Part shown: positions 25,832 to 38,800 of the stretch, in pieces
How positions within the stretch are numbered: position 1 is the stretch's first letter
How the letters are laid out: the number at the start of each line of letters is the position of its first letter
NCBI GenBank assembly: GCA_900708905.1
Contig: CAADRB010000009.1
Span: 1,262,884 to 1,326,883, forward strand
Reading direction: 5' to 3'
Origin: Hymenolepis diminuta
Lineage: Eukaryota > Platyhelminthes > Cestoda > Cyclophyllidea > Hymenolepididae
DNA: 64,000 bases
Position numbers and translations under genes: made by a program
The notes under the pieces: model-generated
Databases searched by the model: none
Told to the model about the DNA's origin: nothing
Seen by the model: only the letters and a program-made list of their open reading frames with translations

Positions 25832-25990
25832 TTTTTGTGTTCAATGATTCATTTGAGAAGTCCTATCCAGTGTGATGTGATTTTCCATAAAGGCATTTGC
25901 GCAAACTCAAACACAGTCACATGCAAACGTAATCATGCCCCCATGCCAAAAGATGGAGATTGTTGTTTTTCTTACAGTTGTTGTGGTTGA
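25832..25990 (+). CDS. Possible cysteine-rich exon or small peptide
   Basis: An open frame that ends at TGA 25990 carries eight cysteines in its last 40 residues, spaced C-x8-C-x7-C-x12-CC-x4-CC. The segment V-T-C...P-M-P-K-D-G-D-C-C resembles the C-terminal half of von Willebrand factor type C modules, with one cysteine position occupied by Ala. An acceptor-like TCCTATCCAG at 25891 would start an in-phase terminal exon exactly at the first of these cysteines. It could therefore be the last exon of an extracellular protein, a small secreted peptide, or chance. No upstream partner exon was found. Confidence 0.3.
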   Translation, partial: FLCSMIHLRSPIQCDVIFHKGICANSNTVTCKRNHAPMPKDGDCCFSYSCCG

Positions 25991-26530
25991 GAAACGGCAA
26001 AGCAAGGCCCTCTTGGCAGTCTTTCAGTCTTAAACACACAAGAAGTTGACTTTAAGTGTTTCTCACACCCAGATAATGTAAATGTGAAAATTTCAGTGAA
26101 GTATATATGTAAGAGGTAAATTCGATGCTACCGTTAATTTTATCTGACCCAGAGGAATGACCTTGACAGGTAAGTGATAATTAGATATTGAGTTTCATGG
26201 TTCTTACGCATTCTCGAAATTACTTCTTTAAATGGGTGTATGGTAAATCGACATTCAAATGAAGTGAAGGAGAATAAAATTTAAAAATGAGCGTGTTAAG
26301 ACGGAACTATTATTTAAGTGTGAGTAAAATATTTTATAAAATATTTATCCTTACGAAAATGGCATTTCAGTATTTAAGTCTGTTATATTTCCATAGAACC
26401 TAGTTATTATATTATTTACCCGTTTGTACATTTCAAGGTCATAGTTAAGGTTTGCATTGTGCTAACTGACTTTATGCTCTCTCCCTCATCTCTAATCAAG
26501 GCTTTGCAATGACTCGCATTTTGCCCGACT

Positions 26531-27062
26531 TTGTCTAGCTTAGCTAATACATGTGGTGTACAAGGGCATAAGGAAACAACGTGCCGATCTAGATCAGATT
26601 TTAGAAAAAAGAACGTCACCCTGAAACTTAAAACAAGAGTTAGTCAGATGATACAACCAAAAGTCGGTTCGAAGAAGGATATGAATCGGAATGAAAATCC
26701 ACATAAGAAAGCAACATCCTTAGCTGAGCCCAAAGACATAGATGTGAAAACAAAATCGAAATTAAACGGTGCCATGTTTGGAGATTCTTCTATGAAACCA
26801 AAAGTGATTACTGAATGCTGTTTAAGGTGTCCAGAGCGAAAGCCTCAATCATAGAAATATGGAAAGATTAAGTCTAACAAAAAGAGGAGAAAGGAAAGAT
26901 AGGAAAGCCGAAAATAGCTCTGCTGAAATTCTAGACAACCGGAAATCGAATGCTGTGTGGAAAATCTCCAGTGTAGTTAATAATAGGACGAAGCTGAATG
27001 AACCGCATGAAAGTACCTCTGAAGAAGTAACAGCTCGCCAAAAAGGAAAGCTGAACCATTAA
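26531..27062 (+). pseudogene. Lysine-rich ORF pair in two frames, possible broken gene
   Basis: Two open frames follow each other: up to TAG at 26854, then from ATG 26859 (open from about 26830) to TAA at 27062 in another frame. Both are rich in Lys, Glu, Ser and Asn with evenly used charged codons, as in a disordered nuclear or basic protein, and could be one coding stretch split by a single indel. Near the start a C-G-V-Q-G-H-K-E-T-T-C motif recalls a CCHC zinc knuckle but lacks the first Cys at the right spacing. An AATAAA lies about 130 nt downstream (near 27196). No family is recognised; intact overlapping exons or chance are alternatives. Confidence 0.3.
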
Positions 27063-29190
27063 CAGAACTTCAAATGAACCTGAAGGCGTGGCTTAAAAGG
27101 AGAGGTGTCAAGATGCAAATAATGTGAGAAAATATTATATTAAATATCTCTCCTTGAGAAAGCAACATTTTATTATCTATGTGTGTTATAGTTCCAATAA
27201 ATCCTTATTTTTATATTATTATATTTATACAGTTCGCTTTGCGTTCTCTCACTCATCTTTAATCTAGAAGTGGGATATCGGGCTTGTAAAGATCGTAAAG
27301 GAATGCAAATTCTTGTGCTTGAAGACTAACATTTGCTACAGGTTTTACGACTTGTGATTAAGGCTTAGATTAGACCTATTTGTCTAAATGACAAAATAAA
27401 CAGCGCACATTTATACATATTAACGAAATATATGAAACAGTTTTTTCAAAACTGCAGCGAGAGGTCGATGGAATGCTAATGAGACGGAAATCGATATTCA
27501 CATACGTACGCACTTAGAATAACGCACAGCAAGTTGGTGTTGACTTATGGATGAACACAACAAGTAACCAAATTTCTCAAATGAATCGTGAGAAGATAAT
27601 GAAGACTTAGAAAAATATCAAACAATTACTGCATGATAAACATTACAAGTATCTCTAATTTAGCAGACATGCTAAACCCCAAACGTTAATGAAATAGATG
27701 CAATAACGGCAGGATTTCTACCGATATTTTGATTCAGCGGAAACCCTCAATAGCTATTTAACAAACAAGATAACTTTCGCTTCCACACTTTCTAGGCAAT
27801 GTGAATGACAAAAGTTGTTGGTAGTTACCACATTCTACCACCATCATAAATCATGTATTAAAGCAAATTTTCACTGAACTTGACTTACTTATTTAAGGAT
27901 TAACATTTAGCATATCGGGAGTTATGAGAAGGACGATGAAATTTGATGATTGATGATAGAAATGAACAAAGGTGAGAAGTCTGACCGCTTCCTATTATTT
28001 AAACAGAGCGACGCTCACATAGAATTTGGCAGTAAGCATGAATGTCAGAAAATGGTTTGAAATTGTCCAATCACTTTGGGGATACCTTCATTCCGATTGA
28101 TGATACTACAAATTGATAGAAATCAAACTAAATAAAACTCATATATGCATTGTTTATATTTTGTCTGTGGATTATCAACTCTCACAGGTTGTCTCTAAGT
28201 CGCTCATCATTTTTATCAAGACACGGAGCACATCACTTGTGACAGCTTGATAGTTATTTAGGCCTAAGACTGATTTCTCGACGTTGACGATATGAAGATA
28301 ATTTGTATTCCTATAGAGTGTCATTGATTAATCAAATGTCTTGGGTTAACTGAATTCTGCCCTAACCTTCCCTCTAGTCGGAGTCAACTTTAGTCTAGTG
28401 ATATCTATTGGGCTAATATATCATGGTAGCAGAAATAGATCTCCCAGCAGTGTCGCAGCATAGAAAATTCAAACTTTACCAAAGTGGGAAAATGACCAGT
28501 TACAAAACCAACAGCTTGAGCACTGTGCCTGAGCATGATCTATGCCTGGCATATCGTCAGAAACTTCGACCAGTCAGCTGTATATTAGTTGAACTGCATC
28601 TAGGATCTGTTCCTAGATGCCTGTCCCACCATTCTTAATCAGTGATTCCCTACCCATTGACGATATTTTTTCCTCTCTATAGGATCAGAAATTATTCACA
28701 TGCTTACAAAAAACATGGAAATTAATATTTTATCCAAAAATTTGTTTATTAAATAATAATATGTAAGTTCAACGTAGTAAATAATCCTTAGGGTAATAAT
28801 CAAGTCAAAATATAAAATAGAAAATAGAAAAGTAAGAAAAATAGAGTTCCAATTACCTAGGGCAAGAAAATTTTGGTTTTAAAGTTAGCAATTTGTAACG
28901 ACTTGTCGAGACAGTAAGCACACTACCTGCAAACATCTTAAAAGCCTGTTGATCAGCTTAACGCATGAATTTTAGTCCTAACAATACGGTTTTGTTAAAT
29001 CATACGGATATTTTCAAAATTAGAAAGTTTGAAAAATGACTTACCCAAAAGCATTTTTTATCACCCTGGCAAATAGATTAACTAATAAAATAAGTCTATA
29101 GATTAATGAGAAAAAGAAGCCTTTGTTAAGCTTTCGATCTTTTAGCTTTCAAGCTATTCCTCACAGACAATGTGGGAATGAGACAGAGAG
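27063..29190. other. Gene-poor intergenic sequence
   Basis: No gene is recognised. A perfect 10-bp stem with a 5-nt loop lies at 28596-28620. Confidence 0.4.
28596..28620. repeat. Perfect short hairpin
   Basis: GCATCTAGGA pairs with TCCTAGATGC across a 5-nt loop. The stem is too short for a microRNA precursor and no T-run follows it. Function unknown. Confidence 0.6.
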
Positions 29191-29199
29191 CACCTGTTT

Positions 29200-29460
29200 A
29201 GGAGGGAACAATGAGCTATCCGCCCCGTAGTTATTGCAGGCAGAGAGCGAGCCATAGATAGGAGAGAGAAGCTAGAGATGTTTATTCAAGATGAGGTTTG
29301 ACAACCGAGATCAATCGATAAGCAACTTGTTGCGCTCACGTGGTGACTCACGTTTTTGTGCGTCTTAATTATTCATTAATGATTATTTATTCGTCGTTCA
29401 TCGACAAACAACGGACGCGAAATAATAAACTCCATTATAGTGCCTATATTCGCGCCATCA
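29200..29460. promoter_or_regulatory. Candidate regulatory island with E-box, AP-1-like and homeodomain-type sites
   Basis: The segment holds CACGTG (29337-29342) directly beside TGACTCA (29344-29350), followed by the palindrome TCATTAATGA (29373-29382) inside a run of TAAT/ATTA cores, with raised CG content around it. These match consensus sites for bHLH, AP-1/bZIP and homeodomain factors. There is no ORF of note. It lies 3.4 kb upstream of the CEBPZ-like gene. Confidence 0.25.
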
Positions 29461-32400
29461 AACACAGCCCTTGTTCCACTCAGTGTTGATGCCTTGTGCC
29501 TTCGATTCGGATTTGTAATACTACTTCCGATCCCTTTCTCCTTTCCCCTTTAATTCATTTCAAGTTGTCCTATATACGCGGTGTCCTACTTAACTCTTGT
29601 TCTTCTAATTTGAGAAAGACTGTTGTATCCAGTTAGCCTTAACGAAGATCATTTATCGTGTTAGGAGTTTTTAGGACTCCTAAGAGTAGTTTTTCTATCG
29701 GGATTACCGCTTCTTTAAACCTAAGGTAATAATTAATAATGGATACGTCACAAGGTCATTTTAAAATGGTAAATCATCCTTTTTATTGGTCTTTTAATTA
29801 TTAGCACTACTAAATTGGAAAATGCATTTCACGAGCAACTTTAGCGAAGCAAGATTAAATGAAGCCGTATGGGGATGCTACCAAAGATCGTATACGCTCT
29901 GGAACCATGTCTGTTTGGCAAGAAAGTCTAAGCTCTTAATTTTAAAAAATGTTTTATTCTTCAACGTTTCTCATGTTAAACTCTTTGACCAGCATAGTAA
30001 AGTATCCGGTTTATTGGAATGACCAGACTTAATTTGTCGACTCTATAAGAGTAATATCAACTAAACATAAAACAATGCCCATAAAACGGATTTCTTTTGT
30101 TTTCAAAGTGAAGAATGCCTTTTGAAAATAATATCAGTTTGAATAATTGCCATCATACTTTTGCAATATTTAGTGAAATGACCTTGAAGGATGATACCCT
30201 GTGTATTTCCAGAACTACACTTTATTCGCATTCCTTATGACAATGCTTCGATTTTTCGTTCACGAAGCCGCATTGACGTCTTTATGTCCCTATGGTTCAA
30301 AACCCCTATCCGTCATATCTAAGCCCGTTTTTTGACTCCCCCTTTCTATAGCTGTCGCGTTTCACTTAAAAGTACATCTGCGCTCATGTTCTCCCGCGCG
30401 TCCTTACCCATGTGAGTCATATTAACCGTCTTTGTACTTCCACCCATATACACACGCTTGTCATAAAGCGGCTCCACACTTCCCTTTCATCTCCTTTGTT
30501 CCTCATTTCTCTCTCTCTCACTCGCTTGAATCCTCAAAATAGTTTGATCAATACATTTGGCCTAATAAACTCTTGGTGTTCTGCTTTTAAATTATGGTTA
30601 GCCCTTACAATTTGCAAGTGGACACAACCTTTTAGGTGTAATGACCTAGGTGATCCTTGTTTTAAAGATACCGCCACTGTTGACTTCCACTCAGAATGAT
30701 GAGTAACAGGGAAAGAAGATCCATTCATACGACTATAACACAGTACTGTATTAATGGTGATGAGAATGGTGAGTAATGAGGTGAGAATTACTTTGTTTCT
30801 TTATATTGCGGCAATCATTGTCTCATAGTATTTTTCCTAGGACACGCGGAAATCGTTTGCTGAGGATGTGGTGAAAAAAATATAATATAATTAACACTTC
30901 AATATCTATTTGCATCCTTTGCTAATGATTGGTGAAGTTAGTGTGGCACTTTAATTATTCTTTGCCCGTCTTGGAGTAAAATGGATGTTCATTATTGTTC
31001 ATAGTGATTACAGCTAACTCATTTAATTCCTAACACTCGTAGTTTCTTATATTGAAAATCTTGCAAACTGAAGTAGGGGTAAGAATATTTAAATTGCACC
31101 AAATTGATGTATCTTAACATGAATTATCCAATTGGCGACCCTTGAAGTTATGGGAATCTACTTAGGCGTTACTTCGCATATGAAAATAAATTAAGAAGTT
31201 TCTAGTCTCCTTTTCTAGATATTTACATGATTAAAAGTGCGGATTGTCAAAGAGGCAAAAGCAAGTGTAAATGAAATATGATTAAATAACCATAAAGAGA
31301 AACTAGGGTTCACAGAATAGTGGGTCTATAAAGTGTTTTTTTTTTAGGAAATCCAATTAAGTACTTATGAATTAAACGTATTTCTATGACAAATCTTATT
31401 TCTTTTTTGATTTTAAACAATGAAATTCTATAAAATAGGAGTTTTTGTGGCAGAATTGCAAGATGTGAAGCTACGTAAAGATATGAATCAATAGTAAAAA
31501 TCTAATGGCAATGTGGATTCCTAAACTATATTTTTAACATTCCAGTGTTTCTACGTATTTTTAAATCTGTTACCGTGGTATTAGATCGCTTTTTATGGTG
31601 GTAATTAGTAGATATTAAATAATTTATTTTACATTTCGGCTGAAGTAACATAATTATAAGTACGCATAAATGTAAGCTGGGAGTAAAATCTGAAAAAATT
31701 AACTTTACATTAAAGGCATTAGGCTTTGATGGTTTCTATTATATTTCACAACAAATTAACCATTTTCATTGTAGAATTGCACCTGAATTCAAGTAGATAA
31801 AGTCCAGTAATTAATAATGACTGGGGGTTGCAGAGAGTTACTTCATTTAATTTGCGGAATCGGGCTGCAGAATACTCACTTAATAAACATTTTAATGCTT
31901 CACGTTCCAAAATTCAAAATTTCTATTCACAATCTTTGGCGCTTATTGACTGGTTGTTTAACTATGGTGGTGGGTCTTGATGCCTCGATTCATTTCTTTT
32001 TTCAAAAGCCAAAAAATAGCATATTCCTACGTGATCTTAAACAGTTTACTTAGTTGCAATTTAGCTGACAGTGTAGAGTTAACTCGGGGGAATAAATATT
32101 CATCCTATTCCGCTTAATTCCGAAAGCAGGTAAAGTTATTTTGACCACAGTATATTTAAGCAGTAATTACCATTACAATAGATATGAAAGATATGCATGT
32201 GCCACCAAAACGCAGAATTTCATTTAGGGTAATCGTTTATAATAATTATTACAATTGGTTAGAGTATCACATGATTTGATGCATGTCAAACCGCGAAGTC
32301 GGTAAACTGGTTGGAAAAGCGGGATAGTTAATGTAAGCTTTCACACGTCAAATAATTTTGAAAGAAAATAGTTGGGTTCACATTAAAACATCAATCTCTT

Positions 32401-32841
32401 GAGAATGATAGTAAATAAAACATAAAAACACAAGACGGTTAAATCATAACTCCCAAGGAAAAGTCATTTCAATGAGGTTTACGTTGCATTGCAATTGTGG
32501 ATAAGTGTTGCCTCGGCAGGCATCAGCATAATTGGGTAATTTAATAATAAGATCGATTGTCACTTTTTCTGACCTGTCAAACTAAAAAATTACCACTAAT
32601 CAATAAAAGTAAATAGTAAAATGCTCATTAATTTTAAAATTTCATGTCAAATCAATAAGTATATTTTGTGCGTTTGACATGTGCAGTTAATTGGCGCATA
32701 ACTAAACTCTGCCGTGTTGGGGCTGTATATACCGTTTTCACTTTTGGGATTCACGTGTGTACACGAATATCTGTGACTTCGTTAACAAAAATTTTTTATT
32801 TAAATCGATAGCTTATAATATAAAATAGATATCATATCATT
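29461..32841. other. Upstream spacer and 5' flank of the CEBPZ-like gene
   Basis: AT-rich sequence with no recognised gene. A TATA-like GTATATA sits near 32726, about 115 nt before the start codon at 32842, and may belong to the promoter; this is weak evidence. Confidence 0.35.
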
Positions 32842-35800
32842 ATGTCGAAGACATGGTTTGCTCCGGGCGTAAGTGATTTTATTTATTAGTTATATCTTTA
32901 GTACACTAACTTGAAGGCAGAGAAGCCTGAAAGTATTAATGTTGCTCATCAGGAAGCACATGCAAAGAATATTTTTGAGAAATATTTTGTGGTTGACAAG
33001 ATGGGATCGTTGGTGAACACCAACATTTACGGTGGCAAAGATCATATTATCAAGGAATGGCTTGCTGCTGTTTTACGTCGTGGTACCTCAACGGATCGTG
33101 TGTTGGCATCGGGGTATATGATCCGAGAAAAGCCTCTTTCTTCTCTGAGGCATATTGAAAGCTTACTTTCATTGATTTCTCCTGTCAAGAAACAGTTGTG
33201 TATTAAAGCCATCGATGTACTTGCGTATGTTTTTGAAACCATCCTTCTTCCAACTAAGCGGACTCTTATTCCTTTCTTTAATCGTCCATTTTCCACCCTC
33301 TCCAAGTATCAATCTGCTCTAACAGAGGAATTAGCATTTAAGGACTGCAAAAATGGAACGGAGTTACCCACGAACTGTCAAGAATATATTCTTGCAATGT
33401 GGTATTTTGAAGATGCCATCAAGAAATATTATCGACAGTATTTAACAGCTTTAGAGGTAATTTTTTGACGTTGGAATTGTTAATGTTTGCTTTTATTTAG
33501 AAAATTCTACTTAGTGAGACCATTGAAGAAGAGAAATCAAAAGCGCTAAGTTGGGTTAATTTGTTTGGTAAACTTTTTCATGTAGATGCGATTATAAATT
33601 TGATTTCAAAGAAACCTGAAAATCGAGATATTGCTCTTGGTATAGTTGTTAACAAGCTTGGAGATCGTAATAAGGGATTTGTTTCCAAAGTTAATCATAA
33701 ACTTCGGCTATTATGTAGGTCCTGATACCATCTTTTTCTTTTGCAGTATTTGTTTAAATGGTCCAAATTAATCTTATTTTGTACTTTCAGGTCAGAGATA
33801 TTCCAACTTGAAGGCTGTTTTGGTGGAACAGCTCCGAGCTTTCCTCTTTCGTCCAAATCTTTTGGAGAGGGCCAAGTATTATGCTATTGTGTTTCTTTCT
33901 TGTATTCCGCTGTCGAAGAAGAACAAGGAGGGATCGCTTGTAGCTCCGATTAAAGATGAGAATGGGACGAGTGATTCTTCTGTGGCTGCTGTGCTATTTC
34001 GAGTCTATATATCCTTCTTCTGCGCCTCTATCCAAGCCGATGAACTACCCGAACGACTGATTGCTGCTTTACTTACCGGAATATGCCGGGTCTCTCCATT
34101 TATTTCACGTAAGCAAACCTGCAAAATCCTATCTTATTTTTCAATTTAACTATTTGAACAAGCAGTAATAGTTGTTGACTGTCCATATTTAAAGATTGTA
34201 TGCAATATTTATGCATCCATAGTTAGGTTTTTTTGTCTGGTGTGCTTGTTAACTCAAATTGGTCAACATTTGTTAGTGGTTACGTATTGGGCATTGTTAG
34301 AAATATAGACCTACATTACATTCGATATTTGTTTGACTAGGAAATACTATTATACCTTCGTTTTTTTCCAGGATGAGAGCAGTAATTTATAATTTATTTC
34401 GGAGCTCATTATTTACCTACAGCATATTCAATTTAGCATACTATTTTAGAAATTTTTCTTTCGCGATGCTTTTTGATTCATAACTTAAGAAAGTTAATTT
34501 TCATTGTGAAGAGGGGTATTCTCTTTCAGCCATGTTTTGGATTTATAGAATTAGAGTAATATGCTCGTTGCCGAATGCTTACTCATCAACTTGAACTTAC
34601 ATCGACATGGAATCAACACTTCTTACCCCCAATTAAGGTGTCCACAGTATCAGGAAGCTAGAGCGATTTAAGGCTTCTTTCAGCAGCCTTGAATACCTTT
34701 CTTAGAAATCCCTTTGTTAGAAGTCACAAGAGTGGTTGAGCATCTCTATTTAGGGACAATAGTAGGACACTGTCCGGGTAGTTCTGTTTTACGGAAAGCC
34801 GATATTACTGAGCAGATGAAAAGTATCTTAATTAACAAGGCTGATGACAGGATTATGAGGATCAGCACTAATGTGTTCCGATGTTAAGATAATGTTTCCT
34901 AATGACAGCTCTTCTTTTTTATGAAAATTTTAGCTGAGGTGATATTAGACAACGTTAAGGACATTGACGCCGTCTTCAAGTTGGTTCACATGACGTCAAA
35001 CTTCTCAGTCAGTCTGCAAGCTCTCAATTTCCTCTTCCAGCTCACAGTTCATCATGCCACTTTGCGTGATCGATTTTATCAAGTGAGCTCGGGTCTGCAT
35101 TTTTCATGATTAATTGTTTTGTTCGTATTTCTTTCTGAATAATTTCATATACTAACATATTTTCCATTTCGATAGTCATGGAGCCATTTTTTGGAATATG
35201 GCAGTGAACATTTTTTTCATTTCAATTGCCAAAATAGCAAGAAGATAATGACCAGCATTACCTTAATATAGTAGAGCTTACAATAGCTCGTCCTAGACAA
35301 TGAATTGTTTTTATTTACTACCAGATTTGAGTTCTATTTCTTACTTTTAATGCTTTTATATTTTATTTTTCTCAAAAAATGTCTTTAATCTTTATAAAGA
35401 TACCATTCTTTTGGTACTTCGTCTGCTATTTTTTAACTATTATTTCTAGCAAATAGAAATCTTCAGTAGTTCAGCCGTCTTGTAGTTGTCTTGATTAAAG
35501 AATGCATATATATATATATATATGTATATATGATGATTAGTGTTCCTATTTTTACCCTGTTTCTGTTTAATCTTAATATGTGTTCTCCTATATTGCTATT
35601 TCGTAATCATCCGGCAGTGGGAAAAATTTTGCGTGACCTATTCTCAGAAATTTGATATTTAATTTTTTTTTATTCGAGGCTCTCTACCGCAAGCTCGCGG
35701 ATCCATCTATCCGATGGTCAGCACGTTTGCCCACTTTGTTAAAATTGGTCTACCAAAGCATTCTAGCGGACACAAATGCCGAACGTAAAGCAGCTTTCGC

Positions 35801-38800
35801 TCAGCGTCTTCTCACTGTTGCTCTGAGTCATCCTACTCCGGGATTCGTGGCCGGATCGCTCATCCTGATAGAAAAAGTTCGATTAGAGTGCAGTGTCGAT
35901 GTCATAGGTTGTCTTACTCAAGTAAGTATCTAGTATTATTTCCATATTTAATTTCCATGAATGTAGATCCTGATTAGTGTGTATCGAGTTCGTTGAAGAG
36001 AGGAGTTTTGCCAGAAATTTACATTCTACCACCTATCTTAACCAATATTACTAAATGAGTTGATCATTCTGTTTACTAGACGTAGAGTGTTAAGAGAACT
36101 AAAAGCACTTGACTTGACTTGAGAGGTATCTTGAAGTCTTATAAGAAACTCGCTTTCTACTACCACTCTTGTTGGCCATTCACTTTTTATGCATTAGAAT
36201 CGAGAACCGATCTCGTGACCCCTTATTTAACAGATAAATACATTGACCATCGCGCCACAGGCACATATGCATAATCGAATGTTGACTACAGACGTTTTGT
36301 TGACCGCTACATTATCAGCACATGCATATTTATAACATACTCTATATTGTTGCGATATGCGATTATCAAACCCTACTGGTAACTTTAGGTCTCACTATTA
36401 TTACGTTGCTACTCAAGTCTGGTTTGGCTAAAAGGCCAACCTAGAACCCAAGTTAGAAAGCGGCTTGAATGCATTCATTAGGTAGATAGGTGTGGTGGAT
36501 TGTGGTTTCTATGTATTTTTAATAGACTGTAGCTGTTTGAGTAAGAATTTATAACAGTCTTAGAGCAGAACACCAAGAACTGATTAGACCAAAATGTATT
36601 AAACAAACCGCGATGGAGAGTGAAGAGGGTAAGAGAGAGACGAAGAACAGGGGAGATGAGAGGGAAATGAAAGAGCCGGCTATTGAAAAGCTTTTTTGTG
36701 CGTACCCCCACTCCCCTCTGTATGTATGGTGTGAAAGGCTTCATATAGTCTCGTATAAGAGGGTTAGTATGAGCAGGTGGAATGGTTCCGGATATTGCCG
36801 CGGGGGAGGCTGGACCATTGCAACACACATTCAAGGACCACTAAATTAGCTTGTTGTTATAATTAAAATAAACCACCTGAGGGTACACGATGGTTATCCA
36901 CATGACCCTTGATGTTACAGTAGGGTGAATCACCTCAACCACTACTGTGGGGCGGAGATAATTCGGTCTAGTGATGACATAGATGAAAATTTTGGAAACG
37001 CATAGGGATTCATCCTTCAAGACAGTCTGTAATGAATGTCTGAACAGATGGAGAATAATCTGAAACATACCTCGAGTTTAAAATATGAAGTTGGGGTCAC
37101 AAAACGTAAAGCAGAAAAGGCGATTAATTTGAGAAATTGCCGTAAATACGGTGACAATTTAACATAAATTCACGTTTATGAATGAAATGAATTAAATTTT
37201 TCATTAGCAATATACAAATGGTGAGTAAGTATCTCTAATTGAAACCATTTAATTAAAAGTTATATATTATGTTCCTGGTTGAAGTTTTTCCGTAATGTTT
37301 TTTCCATTTTTGCGGACTTAGTGTTTGTTCCTCTCATTATATCACTTACCCAATATATTTACTTCGCTACCTAGGAAATGCCTCCATCAGAAGATCCCAG
37401 GACCCTTCTTCCAAAATCCATTGGAATGGTCAAACTAGGCCACCACGAAGACAATGAAAATGCGGATTCGGATGAGGAACATTTTTCAGATGTTCCTAGT
37501 TCAGGTGACGACGAGGAGAAAAAGGCTCAAGACGAGGCAGTTAGCAACGTTTCCTCAAAGCCGTCCGTCTTTGCTTGGGAGCACAGAAATATTGTGAGGG
37601 GGAAGAAGAAAAAATTTGGCAAAACCATTACGGCAGCACCAGTAATTGGTTATGACAACACCGCTAGGGATCCACGCTTCGCACGCGCCTTTAATCAACC
37701 TTGTTGGTCACTCCATTTGTTGACTGAACATGTCCATCCAACTGTTGCTCATTTCGCTAAATCTCTCCGGGAAAAGAAGGCTTTCAAGTACCCAGGTGAT
37801 CCCTTTGAAGACTTCTCTGTGGCCCACTTTATGGAACGCTTTGTCTACAAAAAGCCCAAATCAACTACGTCGGTTTCTGCACCCGGAAAATTGCTCACAA
37901 GTACCGTCGATAAGAGACAGGTTCATGCAAGAACCCTTGCACCAGACAGTCTTACATATAAGAACCTGAAATCTGATCAAGTACCTTCTGATGAACGCTT
38001 TATTCATAGGTGGGTTTTAGTGTCTGACTCAATACTGTTTATTATTTTTGAGTACTGTGAATAATCGTTTTTATGTTTTAGCTACTTTAACTTCATTGAG
38101 GACCATCCAGCTAAGCGTGGGGACAAGAATGACGAAGAGGGTTCTGAGTTGGATGAAGATTTCGATCAGTATTTGAGTAAGCGAAATTGCTGGATGGTCA
38201 AGATATTACTCATGACTGGGTGCTTAAGAAGAATTTTCCCCTCCTTTTTCAGGGAAACACGAGCGAGGACTTATTCCGGATGATACTGACGAAGAAGTGG
38301 TTGAGGATGAGGAATTCGATTACTGTATGTTTAAACAATCAGATTTTAGAATTTTACTTATATTTTCTAAGTAGCACTTCTGTTTTGATGTATTTTAAAC
38401 CAAATAAAATTTTTGTGAAGGTAGTTTATTTTTAGTTAGTCTGGCAGTCCACTTAAATGGATGCATAAGTAGGAGAAATGCGGTTTTATTAATGAAGGTC
38501 ATTAACATATATCTTTCTCAATTAATTATTCGGAATTTAATAACCATCCTCGTCTGTTATTAATATTCCTAGGGGAAATGGAAAATTTAATTTCATTCTA
38601 TTGTCATAGTAAATGCTTATATAAGTTGTTATCATTTTATTCTCATTATGACAATCTTTAGTCGTGAGCAATTTAATTTTCTATCTCCTGTATAAGTTCC
38701 ACAGCACTTAAGCTTTTTAAGTTGATTAAATTTAATTTCCTTTATTGGCGTCTCTTCAAATTCAATTTTAGGAAGCATCTAAGCACAAGAGATAATAAAG

